DNA of 11,768 nt from Listeria marthii FSL S4-120. GTDB taxonomy: Bacteria > Bacillota > Bacilli > Lactobacillales > Listeriaceae. The stretch covers positions 825,155-836,922 of the forward strand of contig CM001047.1 of assembly GCA_000183865.1 (NCBI GenBank), read 5' to 3'. This document shows, in pieces, positions 1-6,127 of this stretch (its first letter is position 1; the number at the start of each line of letters is the position of its first letter). Under the pieces are notes generated by a model. It was not told the DNA's origin. It searched no databases and saw nothing but the letters and a program-made list of their open reading frames with translations. A program made the position numbers and the translations under genes.

Positions 1-29
1 TATTACTTTTTAAGAAGTTTTATTTTTTT

Positions 30-47
30 GGTCTTATATATATGACC
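30..47. promoter_or_regulatory. 18-bp AT-centred palindrome upstream of the EAL-like gene
   Basis: GGTC and GACC arms flank a TATATATA core, and all but one symmetrical base pair matches. It lies about 85 bp upstream of the chosen start of the first gene. No convincing -35/-10 pair is visible nearby; the best -10-like string is TAATAT at 74-79. The palindrome could be an operator for a dimeric regulator or chance in AT-rich DNA. The function is inferred from symmetry and position only. Confidence 0.3.
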
Positions 48-130
48 TAATGATTTTTGCGGGCAGTTTGTTGTAATATTTGGAATGTACTAATTTTCAC
101 ATGAGGGTAATGAAAGGAGTGAATGGTATT

Positions 131-787
131 TTGACTCAGCAATACCAGTTAGTACTTCAAGATCAATATGATCCGAGAAGTGGTCAACTAATCAAAAAAG
201 AAATTATTCCCACTAAAAATGTAGTAGAACATCTCACTTCTTATCTGTTATGTATTAAAAATCAAGCAGAGTATAGGAATTTTATTAAGTGGTACGAGCG
301 TGAAATTCGTAAAGTATTGAAAGAGCATCCAGAGCAACATTTTATTATTAAAATTTCTTTTCAACAACTATACTTCCGAGAAACCATGCTCTTGTTAGAA
401 AATATAAAAGCATTTAGCAAACAAATAACGATTGAATTGGTGGGAGACAGCCAAATAAGCGCAGGTGAAAGAGAGCATTTCTCACCAGAGGACATAGATG
501 CTTTTCTCAAAGGAAGACTAAAAATGTTGAAAAAATGGCATTATTTTATTTCCAAGCATATTGAAAGTGGCGCTATGGAACAAACGCTTATTTTTACGCC
601 TTACATCGATGAGTTAAAATACAGTTTAAAAAAAGGGGCAAAGCTACTTGATAATCAAACAGAATTAGCATTTTTTCTATCTTTTTGGAAAAGTTGGGCC
701 AAGCTTCGGTGTGTCCATTTCGTTCTGATTGTCGATGAAATGTCTACTGATTTTCCAGAAGAAGTAGCTATAAGATGTGAAATGTAG
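131..787 (+). CDS. Degenerate EAL-domain-like protein, probably catalytically inactive
   Basis: The gene encodes about 218 residues, cytoplasmic, with no signal peptide or membrane segment. I chose TTG at 131 because AAAGGAGTG (113-121) sits at a workable distance upstream; ATGs at 101 and 110 and TTG at 80 are in frame but lack a good ribosome binding site. By eye the fold follows an EAL phosphodiesterase. An opening YQ...DPRSGQLIKKEII (residues 5-26) takes the place of the YQPI...G.i.g.EaL start, with EII for EAL. IKISFQQL (73-80) resembles the (v)NiS.rqL motif but lacks its metal-binding Asn. ITIELVGD (99-106) resembles the lElTE strand. VDEMST (201-206) sits where AEGVET would be. No DDFG motif is present. 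c-di-GMP hydrolysis is therefore unlikely; binding or a structural role remains possible. The LPXTG gene follows 22 bp downstream, so the two are probably co-transcribed. The family assignment is a weak pattern match, not a search result. Confidence 0.5.
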   Translation: MTQQYQLVLQDQYDPRSGQLIKKEIIPTKNVVEHLTSYLLCIKNQAEYRNFIKWYEREIRKVLKEHPEQHFIIKISFQQLYFRETMLLLENIKAFSKQITIELVGDSQISAGEREHFSPEDIDAFLKGRLKMLKKWHYFISKHIESGAMEQTLIFTPYIDELKYSLKKGAKLLDNQTELAFFLSFWKSWAKLRCVHFVLIVDEMSTDFPEEVAIRCEM

Positions 788-795
788 AAGAATTT

Positions 796-801
796 AGGAG
801 G
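796..801 (+). promoter_or_regulatory. Shine-Dalgarno AGGAGG fixing the GTG start of the LPXTG gene
   Basis: A perfect AGGAGG lies 8 nt before the GTG at 810. It settles the non-ATG start and shows that translation restarts efficiently just after the EAL-like gene, whose stop codon ends at 787. Confidence 0.8.
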
Positions 802-809
802 AATTATCC

Positions 810-1811
810 GTGTTCGAAAGTTGTAAAAAATTAGTTATAAGTATTTTAGCTGTAATAATTACCGTGAGTCTGGGGAGCGGAGCCTTTTCGCCAATCCATG
901 CGCATGCAGATGCTACTTTAAATCCAAATGGGTTTACGGTGCTTGTAAAATATATGGATGAAGCTGGGACTGAAATAGCGCCATCAGAAACTTTAACAGA
1001 TTACTATTATGTATCGGTCGAAAAAAATATTCCTGGTTACAAATTAAAAGAAACACCCACTAATGCAACTGGTAGAATTACCGACTCGGGTATCGAAGTG
1101 CATTATATTTATGAAAGAGCGATTAAAGTGAGTTACGTAGATGAAACTGGGAAAGATTTGTTGCCTACTGTGGAGGTAGCAGATAGCGATGCCGCAGTAC
1201 TTGAAACTATCCCTGATTATACATTTGTACGAAAAGATGTTAGCGCAGATAGTTCGCAGATTATTTTCCGTTATAAAAAGAATGTTTCTACTATTCCTGA
1301 TTTTGGAAAACCGAATCAAGTAACAGTCAATTATGTTGACGAAAACAATATGCAAATAGCGCCATCGCTATATTTGAGTGGACTTTTTGACGAAGCATAC
1401 AAAGTGCCAATGAAAAAAATCAAAGGCTATACTTTACTAAAATACGATCCAGAAATTCTTGGTGTATTCACAGAAAGCGCGCAAACAATCAATATTATTT
1501 ACCAGAAAAATGTGCCTGAACAAACCCCAAGTATAGAAAATCCGCCAGAGCCAACTACCCCAGTAGAGCCTCAACTAGAAACACCTAAAGTCGAAATTAC
1601 AGAAAAACCAATTTCGGCAAAAGAACAAATCACACCAACTACAGTAAAAGCTCCCAAAGTCGAAGCAAAAAAACAGCCAGCCAAAAAAACTTTACCAAAA
1701 ACTGGTGATAGCTCGATAGACTTATTAATCACCTGTCTTGGTATTATCATCGTTTCTTGTGGGGTGTATTTACTCGTGCAACAAACCCAAAAACGCCGTC
1801 GTAAAGAATAA
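810..1811 (+). CDS. LPXTG cell-wall-anchored surface protein with three MucBP-type repeats
   Basis: This 333-residue protein is exported and should be covalently linked to peptidoglycan by sortase A. It begins at GTG. Residues 1-33 form a signal peptide: Lys-containing n-region, hydrophobic core, and cleavage likely after AHA at 31-33. Three MucBP-like units follow, at about 42-101, 105-157 and 170-231. Each opens with a V.Y.DE..G or similar strand, contains a P.Y or GY.L core, and ends in an aromatic strand such as I.YQKN. Residues 235-294 are a Pro/Glu/Thr- then Lys-rich wall-spanning linker. The sorting signal is LPKTG at 295-299, followed by a hydrophobic helix and an RRRKE tail. MucBP domains are associated with binding mucin or other host glycans, but the ligand here is unknown. 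It resembles the lmo0835 type of Listeria surface protein as I recall it. It shares a transcript with the upstream EAL-like gene and ends in a strong terminator. Confidence 0.93.
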   Translation: MFESCKKLVISILAVIITVSLGSGAFSPIHAHADATLNPNGFTVLVKYMDEAGTEIAPSETLTDYYYVSVEKNIPGYKLKETPTNATGRITDSGIEVHYIYERAIKVSYVDETGKDLLPTVEVADSDAAVLETIPDYTFVRKDVSADSSQIIFRYKKNVSTIPDFGKPNQVTVNYVDENNMQIAPSLYLSGLFDEAYKVPMKKIKGYTLLKYDPEILGVFTESAQTINIIYQKNVPEQTPSIENPPEPTTPVEPQLETPKVEITEKPISAKEQITPTTVKAPKVEAKKQPAKKTLPKTGDSSIDLLITCLGIIIVSCGVYLLVQQTQKRRRKE

Positions 1812-1813
1812 GC

Positions 1814-1850
1814 AAAAAAAGCAATCCGGGAAAACCAGATTGCTTTTTTT
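1814..1850. terminator. Bidirectional intrinsic terminator between LPXTG gene and psiE
   Basis: GCAATC (1821-1826) pairs with GATTGC (1838-1843). Seven A's precede the stem and seven T's follow it, so it works as a Rho-independent terminator on either strand. It lies just past the LPXTG stop codon and abuts the 3' end of the convergent psiE-like gene. Confidence 0.88.
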
Positions 1851-2262
1851 ATCCTTCTCGCTTGAGCATCTTCGTATTCGCTAAAAACAGTGCGGCGACA
1901 AGTAGTAAAATCGCCCCCGAAAGTATTAGCGTGGAAGTTGCGCTAGAGTGATCGACAATAATAAATCGAATAATCGCTGTGATACCAATGTAAATAAAAT
2001 AGCGCAGCGGGAAATGAAAATGGGATTCGAAATATTTAACAATGAGCGCAATAAATTCAAAGTAAAGGAAAAACGTTAAAATATCTTGTGTCATATAATA
2101 GTAAGAAACGTCCGTGTCTAAGAAGAAAATATTATTGAATATCGTAAATGCCTCTCTAATTAAAAAAGCAACAAGAGTAAAGCCGACCATAATTAGCGCC
2201 AGATTTAAGGTGATTCGTAGCACGATGGGAACAATCGAAGAAATTTTTTCTAATCGTTTCAT
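1849..2262 (-). CDS. psiE: PsiE-family integral membrane protein
   Basis: The product is 137 residues, close to the length of E. coli PsiE (about 136). Four hydrophobic segments lie at about 11-34, 58-77, 84-103 and 111-128. The third, with [18 protein letters not shown] followed by DH at 104-105, is the part most typical of the family. PsiE was named as a phosphate-starvation-inducible protein in E. coli; its biochemical role is unknown, and nothing here shows phosphate control. I placed the start at the ATG 2262-2260 because AAAGGAGG stands 6 nt before it; a longer reading frame begins 14 codons upstream but lacks such a site. The gene converges on the LPXTG gene and diverges from the ABC exporter. 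Confidence 0.8.
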   Translation of the reverse strand: MKRLEKISSIVPIVLRITLNLALIMVGFTLVAFLIREAFTIFNNIFFLDTDVSYYYMTQDILTFFLYFEFIALIVKYFESHFHFPLRYFIYIGITAIIRFIIVDHSSATSTLILSGAILLLVAALFLANTKMLKREG

Positions 2263-2309
2263 CAGTTGCCTCCTTTCCAAAAACGATATCGCTTTTTTAG
2301 TCATTTTAC

Positions 2310-2338
2310 ACTATAATGAGAAACATGACTATTTTTAA
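2310..2338 (-). promoter_or_regulatory. Candidate psiE promoter (TTAAAA-17-TATAGT)
   Basis: Read on the minus strand, TTAAAA (2338-2333) and TATAGT (2315-2310) are separated by 17 nt. The -10 physically overlaps the plus-strand TATAAT at 2312-2317 that probably serves the ABC gene. The -35 is only a partial match. Confidence 0.45.
2312..2317 (+). promoter_or_regulatory. Candidate -10 element (TATAAT) of the ABC exporter gene
   Basis: A perfect TATAAT lies about 34 bp upstream of the proposed ABC start. No good -35 stands 16-18 bp before it (the 17-nt position reads TCGCTT), so an activator or weak basal transcription is possible. It overlaps the divergent psiE -10. Confidence 0.5.
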
Positions 2339-2350
2339 GGGGGGATTGTT

Positions 2351-4072
2351 ATTTTAAAACGATTTTTTAGTTATTATAAACCGTATCGGACGCTTTTCAT
2401 CATTGATTTTGGTTGCGCCGTTTTAGCTGCTATTTTGGAGCTGGCTTTTCCAGTTGCTGTAAACCACGTGATAGATACGCTACTTCCAGGAAAAGATTTT
2501 GGGCTGATTATTACTGCAGCACTCGCCTTATTATTCTTTTACATACTTAATACATTTATGCAGTACATTGTCACTTACTTTGGCCATATGCTTGGTCTTA
2601 ACATAGAAACAGATATGCGCAGAGATTTATTCAGCCATTTGCAAAAACAACCATTTGGCTTTTACGACAATCAGAAAACAGGGAAATTGATGTCGCGAAT
2701 GACAACCGATTTATTTGAAATTGGTGAAGTAGCGCATCACGGTCCAGAAGATATTTTTATTTCGATTATGTCGCTGTTTGGCGCATTTTTCTTAATGTTA
2801 AATATCAACGTCAAACTAGCGATTTCGACGTTTATCTTAGTGCCAATTTTGACTGTGTTAATTGTGTACTTCAACAAGCGAATGACGAAAGTAACGACTG
2901 GGATTTTTAAAGATTTAGGGAATTTTAACGCTGGAGTCGAAAATGCAATCAGCGGGGTGCGCGTCGTCCAAGCATTTGCTAATGAGCCACATGAAAAAGG
3001 TCGCTTTAGAGTACTCAACCAAGCGTACCGTCAATCAAAATTAATGTTCTACAAAGTGATGGGACTGAGTTTTTCGTTCAACTATTTCCTAATGCGATTG
3101 ATTAGTTTATTTGCACTTTTATTCGGGGCTTACTTTACAATCAATGGCGAAATTTCTTACGGGGAATTTGTCGGCTTCATCTTGCTAACAAACGTCTTCA
3201 TCCGGCCAATCGAGAAAATTAACAACGTAATCGAAAGCTATCCAAAAGGTTTCGCGGGCTTTAAGCGATTCCTAGAAGTGATGGATACAGAGCCAACTAT
3301 CCAAGACGAAAAAGATGCCAAGCCAGCTGGCGAATTCCGCGGCGACATTGCATACAAACAAGTATCTTTTGAATATAGTGATGGAAAAAATGTTCTGAGT
3401 CATATTAATCTTTCTATTAAAGCCGGCGAAACAGTCGCATTTGTCGGACCGAGTGGTGCTGGGAAAACGACAATTTGTAACTTATTGCCACGTTTTTATG
3501 AGGTGTCAGATGGCGAAATTACGATTGATGGCGAAAATATTAAACGATTTACCTTACCATCCTTGCGAGCACAAATCGGCGTCGTGCAGCAAGATGTTTT
3601 CTTGTTTTCTGGCACAGTTCGCGAAAATATCGCCTACGGAAAATTAGATGCTAGCGATGAAGAAATTGCGCATGTCGTGAAACTCGCGCACCTTTCCAAA
3701 GTAGTAGAAGAAATGCCAGATGGCCTTGATACGATCATTGGCGAGCGCGGTGTGAAACTTTCTGGCGGGCAAAAACAACGGTTAGCGATTGCGCGGATGT
3801 TTTTGAAGAATCCACCCATTTTAATTTTGGATGAGGCAACCTCGGCACTTGATACCGAAACCGAGCAAGTGATTCAAGCCTCGCTAGAAGAGTTAGCAGA
3901 AGGCAGAACGACCTTGATTATCGCGCACCGACTTGCGACAATTAAGCACGCCGACCGAATTATCGTGGTCAACGAAACCGGCATTGCAGAAACCGGCACA
4001 CATGAGGAACTTTTAGCGCGAGAAAATGGCGCATACAAACGATTATATGATGCCCAATTTAATACAATTTAA
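2351..4072 (+). CDS. ABC multidrug/lipid-type half exporter (TMD-NBD), probable ATT start
   Basis: From the proposed start the protein has 573 residues, normal for a half exporter that works as a dimer in the cytoplasmic membrane. The N-terminal transmembrane domain (about 15-300) includes the usual ELAFPVAVNHVIDTLLPG stretch at the end of TM1. The nucleotide-binding domain has Walker A GPSGAGKT (366-373), Q-loop VVQQD (about 411-415), signature LSGGQ (470-474), Walker B ILILDEATS (490-498) and the H-loop IAHR (His526). The first canonical start in frame is TTG at 2435, which would delete most of TM1 and has no ribosome binding site. The frame stays open upstream and encodes a typical LKRFFSYYKPYR beginning. 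AAGGGGGGA (2337-2345) is 6 nt before ATT at 2351, so ATT is the most likely initiator. The substrate is unknown. It is a single gene with its own terminator, so a homodimer is likely. Confidence 0.88.
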   Translation: MLKRFFSYYKPYRTLFIIDFGCAVLAAILELAFPVAVNHVIDTLLPGKDFGLIITAALALLFFYILNTFMQYIVTYFGHMLGLNIETDMRRDLFSHLQKQPFGFYDNQKTGKLMSRMTTDLFEIGEVAHHGPEDIFISIMSLFGAFFLMLNINVKLAISTFILVPILTVLIVYFNKRMTKVTTGIFKDLGNFNAGVENAISGVRVVQAFANEPHEKGRFRVLNQAYRQSKLMFYKVMGLSFSFNYFLMRLISLFALLFGAYFTINGEISYGEFVGFILLTNVFIRPIEKINNVIESYPKGFAGFKRFLEVMDTEPTIQDEKDAKPAGEFRGDIAYKQVSFEYSDGKNVLSHINLSIKAGETVAFVGPSGAGKTTICNLLPRFYEVSDGEITIDGENIKRFTLPSLRAQIGVVQQDVFLFSGTVRENIAYGKLDASDEEIAHVVKLAHLSKVVEEMPDGLDTIIGERGVKLSGGQKQRLAIARMFLKNPPILILDEATSALDTETEQVIQASLEELAEGRTTLIIAHRLATIKHADRIIVVNETGIAETGTHEELLARENGAYKRLYDAQFNTI

Positions 4073-4075
4073 TGG

Positions 4076-4105
4076 AAAAGGGGTTCCGAGATGGAATCCC
4101 TTTTT
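4076..4105. terminator. Bidirectional terminator between convergent ABC and MFS genes
   Basis: AAAAGGGGTTCC (4076-4087) and GGAATCCCTTTTT (4093-4105) form a stem with a five-base loop, GAGAT. A-runs and T-runs on the two sides let it act in both directions. It lies between the ABC stop codon and the MFS stop codon and leaves no room for another gene. Confidence 0.88.
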
Positions 4106-5324
4106 ATATTGCCGGGCGAGTTTTTTGATAGAGAACGAAAATCGCTACGGTTATTAAGATGACGCCCATAACGGCCGGGGCTGCGTGGCCAAGTGTGATA
4201 TAAATTTGCCCACCGATAATTGGTCCAATAATGCGCGCCAACGATTGAATGGCTTGACTACCACCTTGAATCCGACCTTGCTCACTTGCACTAGCCGATT
4301 TTGAGACCATTCCATTGAAAGCAGGGCCGAAAATCGAGTCACCGAATCCGAAAACGAACATTCCAATAACAAGCAGTGGAGCAAGTGTGAAAATCGAGGA
4401 AGCTGCAATTAGCGCATAGCCAATAATTTCAGCAATCATCCCCAGAATAGCAATTTGTTTATCCGTTAATTTGAGTAGCAGTTTGGGCATAACGAACGCT
4501 TGCGAAAGAATATCTTGAATCCCCATAATAGAAAACATCATCCCGATTAAAGCTGGCTTCCAACTAAAACTATCAATCGTAAATTGTGTCATGACAGCTT
4601 GCAGAGAACCATTTGGTACCCAAATCAAGAACGCTGCAATCAGCAAACGACTTAAGTTTTTTATCGTCAAAATATTAAGCAACTGGGAAAAAGGATTGAG
4701 CCGCACAAGTGGAATTCGTTTTAAGCGATGTTCTTCTTGTAAACTTTCAGGCATGTAAAAATAACCAAACATAAAGTTGAGCAGAGTGATCGCCGCTCCA
4801 AAGAAAAATGGCACAGCATAACCAAAGTGGGCGAGTAATCCGCCAAAAGCCGGTCCAAGTGCAGCGCCCGCACCAGCAGCGGCACTGACCCACCCGAAGT
4901 ATTTCGTCCGTTGTTCTTGCGGTGTAATATCAGCAAAGAAGGCGAAAAGCGTACTAATGCTCCCACCAGTAATCCCTTCAATTACCCGACCAAGAAAGAG
5001 CACCCAAAGCGCCCCGCCAAGTCCGAAAACAAAGTAACCAATTGCAGAGCCAATAAAACAAATTAGTAAAACCGGACGTCTGCCAAACCGGTCACTCAAA
5101 GCGCCAAGCCCAGGCGCCGCAAAGAACACACAAAGCGCATAAACGGACGTAAGTAGCGTCACCATCAGCGCCTGCTCACTGGCATTACTCACATAAGGCG
5201 CGACTAGAAAAGGGACAACAGGCATAATAATACTAAAGCCCATCCCGCAAAGGAAAACAGATATAAGACCAAAAAGTAAGGTTTTCTTATTGATTAAAGG
5301 TTGTGTAGATTTAGATTGAAACAT
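4104..5324 (-). CDS. MFS drug exporter, TetA-like DHA1 family
   Basis: The product is 406 residues, with about 12 hydrophobic segments in two halves joined by a charged loop at about 192-208. This is the layout of a 12-TM proton-coupled DHA1 exporter. The loop between TM2 and TM3 carries the MFS motif A, GALSDRFGRRPV (74-85). TM5 has the antiporter-type motif C, GAGAALGPAFGG (151-162), which marks exporters. Relatives, including the Listeria gene I recall as lmo0839, are often named tetracycline resistance proteins from similarity to TetA, but nothing here proves that substrate. The start ATG (5324-5322) follows AGGAG by 7 nt. A MarR gene lies upstream on the same strand but is separated by a terminator, so the MFS gene needs its own promoter. 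Confidence 0.88.
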   Translation of the reverse strand: MFQSKSTQPLINKKTLLFGLISVFLCGMGFSIIMPVVPFLVAPYVSNASEQALMVTLLTSVYALCVFFAAPGLGALSDRFGRRPVLLICFIGSAIGYFVFGLGGALWVLFLGRVIEGITGGSISTLFAFFADITPQEQRTKYFGWVSAAAGAGAALGPAFGGLLAHFGYAVPFFFGAAITLLNFMFGYFYMPESLQEEHRLKRIPLVRLNPFSQLLNILTIKNLSRLLIAAFLIWVPNGSLQAVMTQFTIDSFSWKPALIGMMFSIMGIQDILSQAFVMPKLLLKLTDKQIAILGMIAEIIGYALIAASSIFTLAPLLVIGMFVFGFGDSIFGPAFNGMVSKSASASEQGRIQGGSQAIQSLARIIGPIIGGQIYITLGHAAPAVMGVILITVAIFVLYQKTRPAI

Positions 5325-5351
5325 GTAATTCTCCTATCGAATAGTTAATTA

Positions 5352-5365
5352 GTGTCCTAGGAAAC
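5352..5365. promoter_or_regulatory. Palindromic operator-like site (GTGTCCTAGGAAAC) in the MFS leader
   Basis: The 14-bp sequence is symmetrical around CCTAGG, with one mismatched pair, and lies about 28 bp upstream of the MFS start codon. A site beginning GTGTCC and ending AAC with the same length overlaps the marR -35 (5975-5988). A MarR dimer bound here could block transcription of the exporter. The link to MarR is inference. Confidence 0.45.
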
Positions 5366-5371
5366 ATAAAT

Positions 5372-5400
5372 AGCTTAACTCGTTTTTGTTTCCTTGTCAA
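5372..5400 (-). promoter_or_regulatory. Candidate MFS promoter with perfect TTGACA -35
   Basis: TTGACA on the minus strand (5400-5395) is followed after 17 nt by TAAGCT (5377-5372), a poor -10. The strong -35 with a weak -10, together with the palindrome just downstream, suits a regulated promoter. The call is tentative because of the -10. Confidence 0.4.
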
Positions 5401-5415
5401 CAAAAATAAAACGAT

Positions 5416-5445
5416 AAAAAAAGCCCTACGTGAAAAAGTAAGGCT
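5416..5445 (-). terminator. Intrinsic terminator of marR
   Basis: On the minus strand AGCCTTAC and GTAGGGCT form an eight-pair stem with one U-G pair and a loop of eight bases, followed by a run of seven T's. It separates marR from the downstream MFS gene. Confidence 0.88.
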
Positions 5446-5455
5446 GTCACTAGAT

Positions 5456-5926
5456 TTATTCAGATTTGACATCTAAAACTTTCTTCATTTCAACATCTAA
5501 ATGCCGACTATATTTATCGACAAATTTTAAAACTTCCGCATATTGTTCATCCGACACATCTTCAAAAACAACTTTATCCCGATCAAGGAATTCTTGGTGT
5601 AAACTATCATGCACTTGGTTAATTTCGTCACCCTTAGTAGTTAAGCGAAAATAGATTTCTTTTTTATTTTCCGGCTTTTGATAACTTTCGATATAGCCTT
5701 TATCCATCAGTTTTTTCGTAATTTTACTAATTGCACTTTTAGTCATATAAAAAGCTTCCGCTAGTTTCGTCACATTAGGGTCTTCATTTTTGGCAATGTA
5801 TTCGATGCAGTGGACTTCGGAGGGTTTATATCCTTCCAGCGCTTTTTCCATTTTCACTTTGTTAATCCACGCGAGCTTATTAAATAAATCTCTGACACTT
5901 GCCATGACTTGTTCATTTTTATCCAT
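5456..5926 (-). CDS. MarR-family transcriptional repressor
   Basis: The protein has 156 residues, typical for MarR. The winged helix-turn-helix occupies about 35-100: the HTH runs from NVTKLAEAF (51-59) to the recognition helix MTKSAISKITKKLMDKG (61-77), and the wing is around KPENKKEIYFRLT (84-96), ending at TTKG. Flanking N- and C-terminal helices should form the dimer interface. The family usually represses its own gene and an adjacent exporter until a phenolic or drug-like ligand binds; here the MFS gene immediately downstream is the obvious target. AGGAGG (5939-5934) stands 7 nt before the ATG. A good promoter lies directly upstream, and a GTGTCC-containing site overlaps its -35. Confidence 0.9.
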   Translation of the reverse strand: MDKNEQVMASVRDLFNKLAWINKVKMEKALEGYKPSEVHCIEYIAKNEDPNVTKLAEAFYMTKSAISKITKKLMDKGYIESYQKPENKKEIYFRLTTKGDEINQVHDSLHQEFLDRDKVVFEDVSDEQYAEVLKFVDKYSRHLDVEMKKVLDVKSE

Positions 5927-5958
5927 GCCATGTCCTCCTAATCTACCTATCTGCTAGT

Positions 5959-5987
5959 AGTATAGCCGTTTTTTGTGTCCGGTTCAA
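5959..5987 (-). promoter_or_regulatory. marR promoter (TTGAAC-17-TATACT)
   Basis: The -35 TTGAAC (5987-5982) and -10 TATACT (5964-5959) on the minus strand are 17 nt apart. They sit about 33 bp upstream of the start codon. The GTGTCC...AAC site at 5975-5988 covers the -35, as expected for autorepression. Confidence 0.72.
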
Positions 5988-6017
5988 CTATTTAATGGGC
6001 TGGCGCAAATCAACCCT

Positions 6018-6031
6018 TGAAAGCGCTGTTT
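6018..6031. promoter_or_regulatory. cre-like sequence (possible CcpA site)
   Basis: TGAAAGCGCTGTTT fits the TGWAANCGNTNWCA consensus at 12 of 14 positions, failing only at the final CA. It lies between the divergent marR and Ca2+-ATPase promoters, about 57 bp above the ATPase -10. CcpA control is plausible but unproven. Confidence 0.35.
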
Positions 6032-6084
6032 GTTAAGAGTGTGTAAATTTCCAGTGTTATCAATATTATTTCCCCGTAAAGATT

Positions 6085-6093
6085 TGTTATACT
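6085..6093 (+). promoter_or_regulatory. Extended -10 promoter of the Ca2+-ATPase gene
   Basis: TGTTATACT is an extended -10 (TGn followed by TATACT at 6088-6093). The -35 region has no good match, which fits an extended -10 promoter. A TGTTAAG/CTTAACA inverted repeat (6031-6037 and 6092-6098) spans the region, one arm reaching the -10. Confidence 0.6.
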
Positions 6094-6127
6094 TAACACA
6101 TAAATTGAATGGAAGGGGCTGACATGA

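Noticed and set aside
80..130. N-terminal extension of the EAL-like gene to TTG 80 or to ATG 101 or 110.
   Set aside because: None of these has a ribosome binding site at suitable spacing; AAAGGAGTG at 113-121 points to TTG 131.
810..1811. A novel tandem repeat element at DNA level in the LPXTG gene.
   Set aside because: The repetition is protein-level MucBP domain repeats that are too diverged to be a DNA repeat.
2263..2304. Longer psiE reading frame starting 14 codons upstream at 2304.
   Set aside because: The ATG at 2262 has AAAGGAGG 6 nt before it and gives the usual family length; the extension would also cross the region where the promoter lies.
4104..5324. Calling the MFS gene a tetracycline resistance determinant.
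   Set aside because: It has TetA-like motifs, but DHA1 exporters have many substrates and nothing in the sequence fixes tetracycline.
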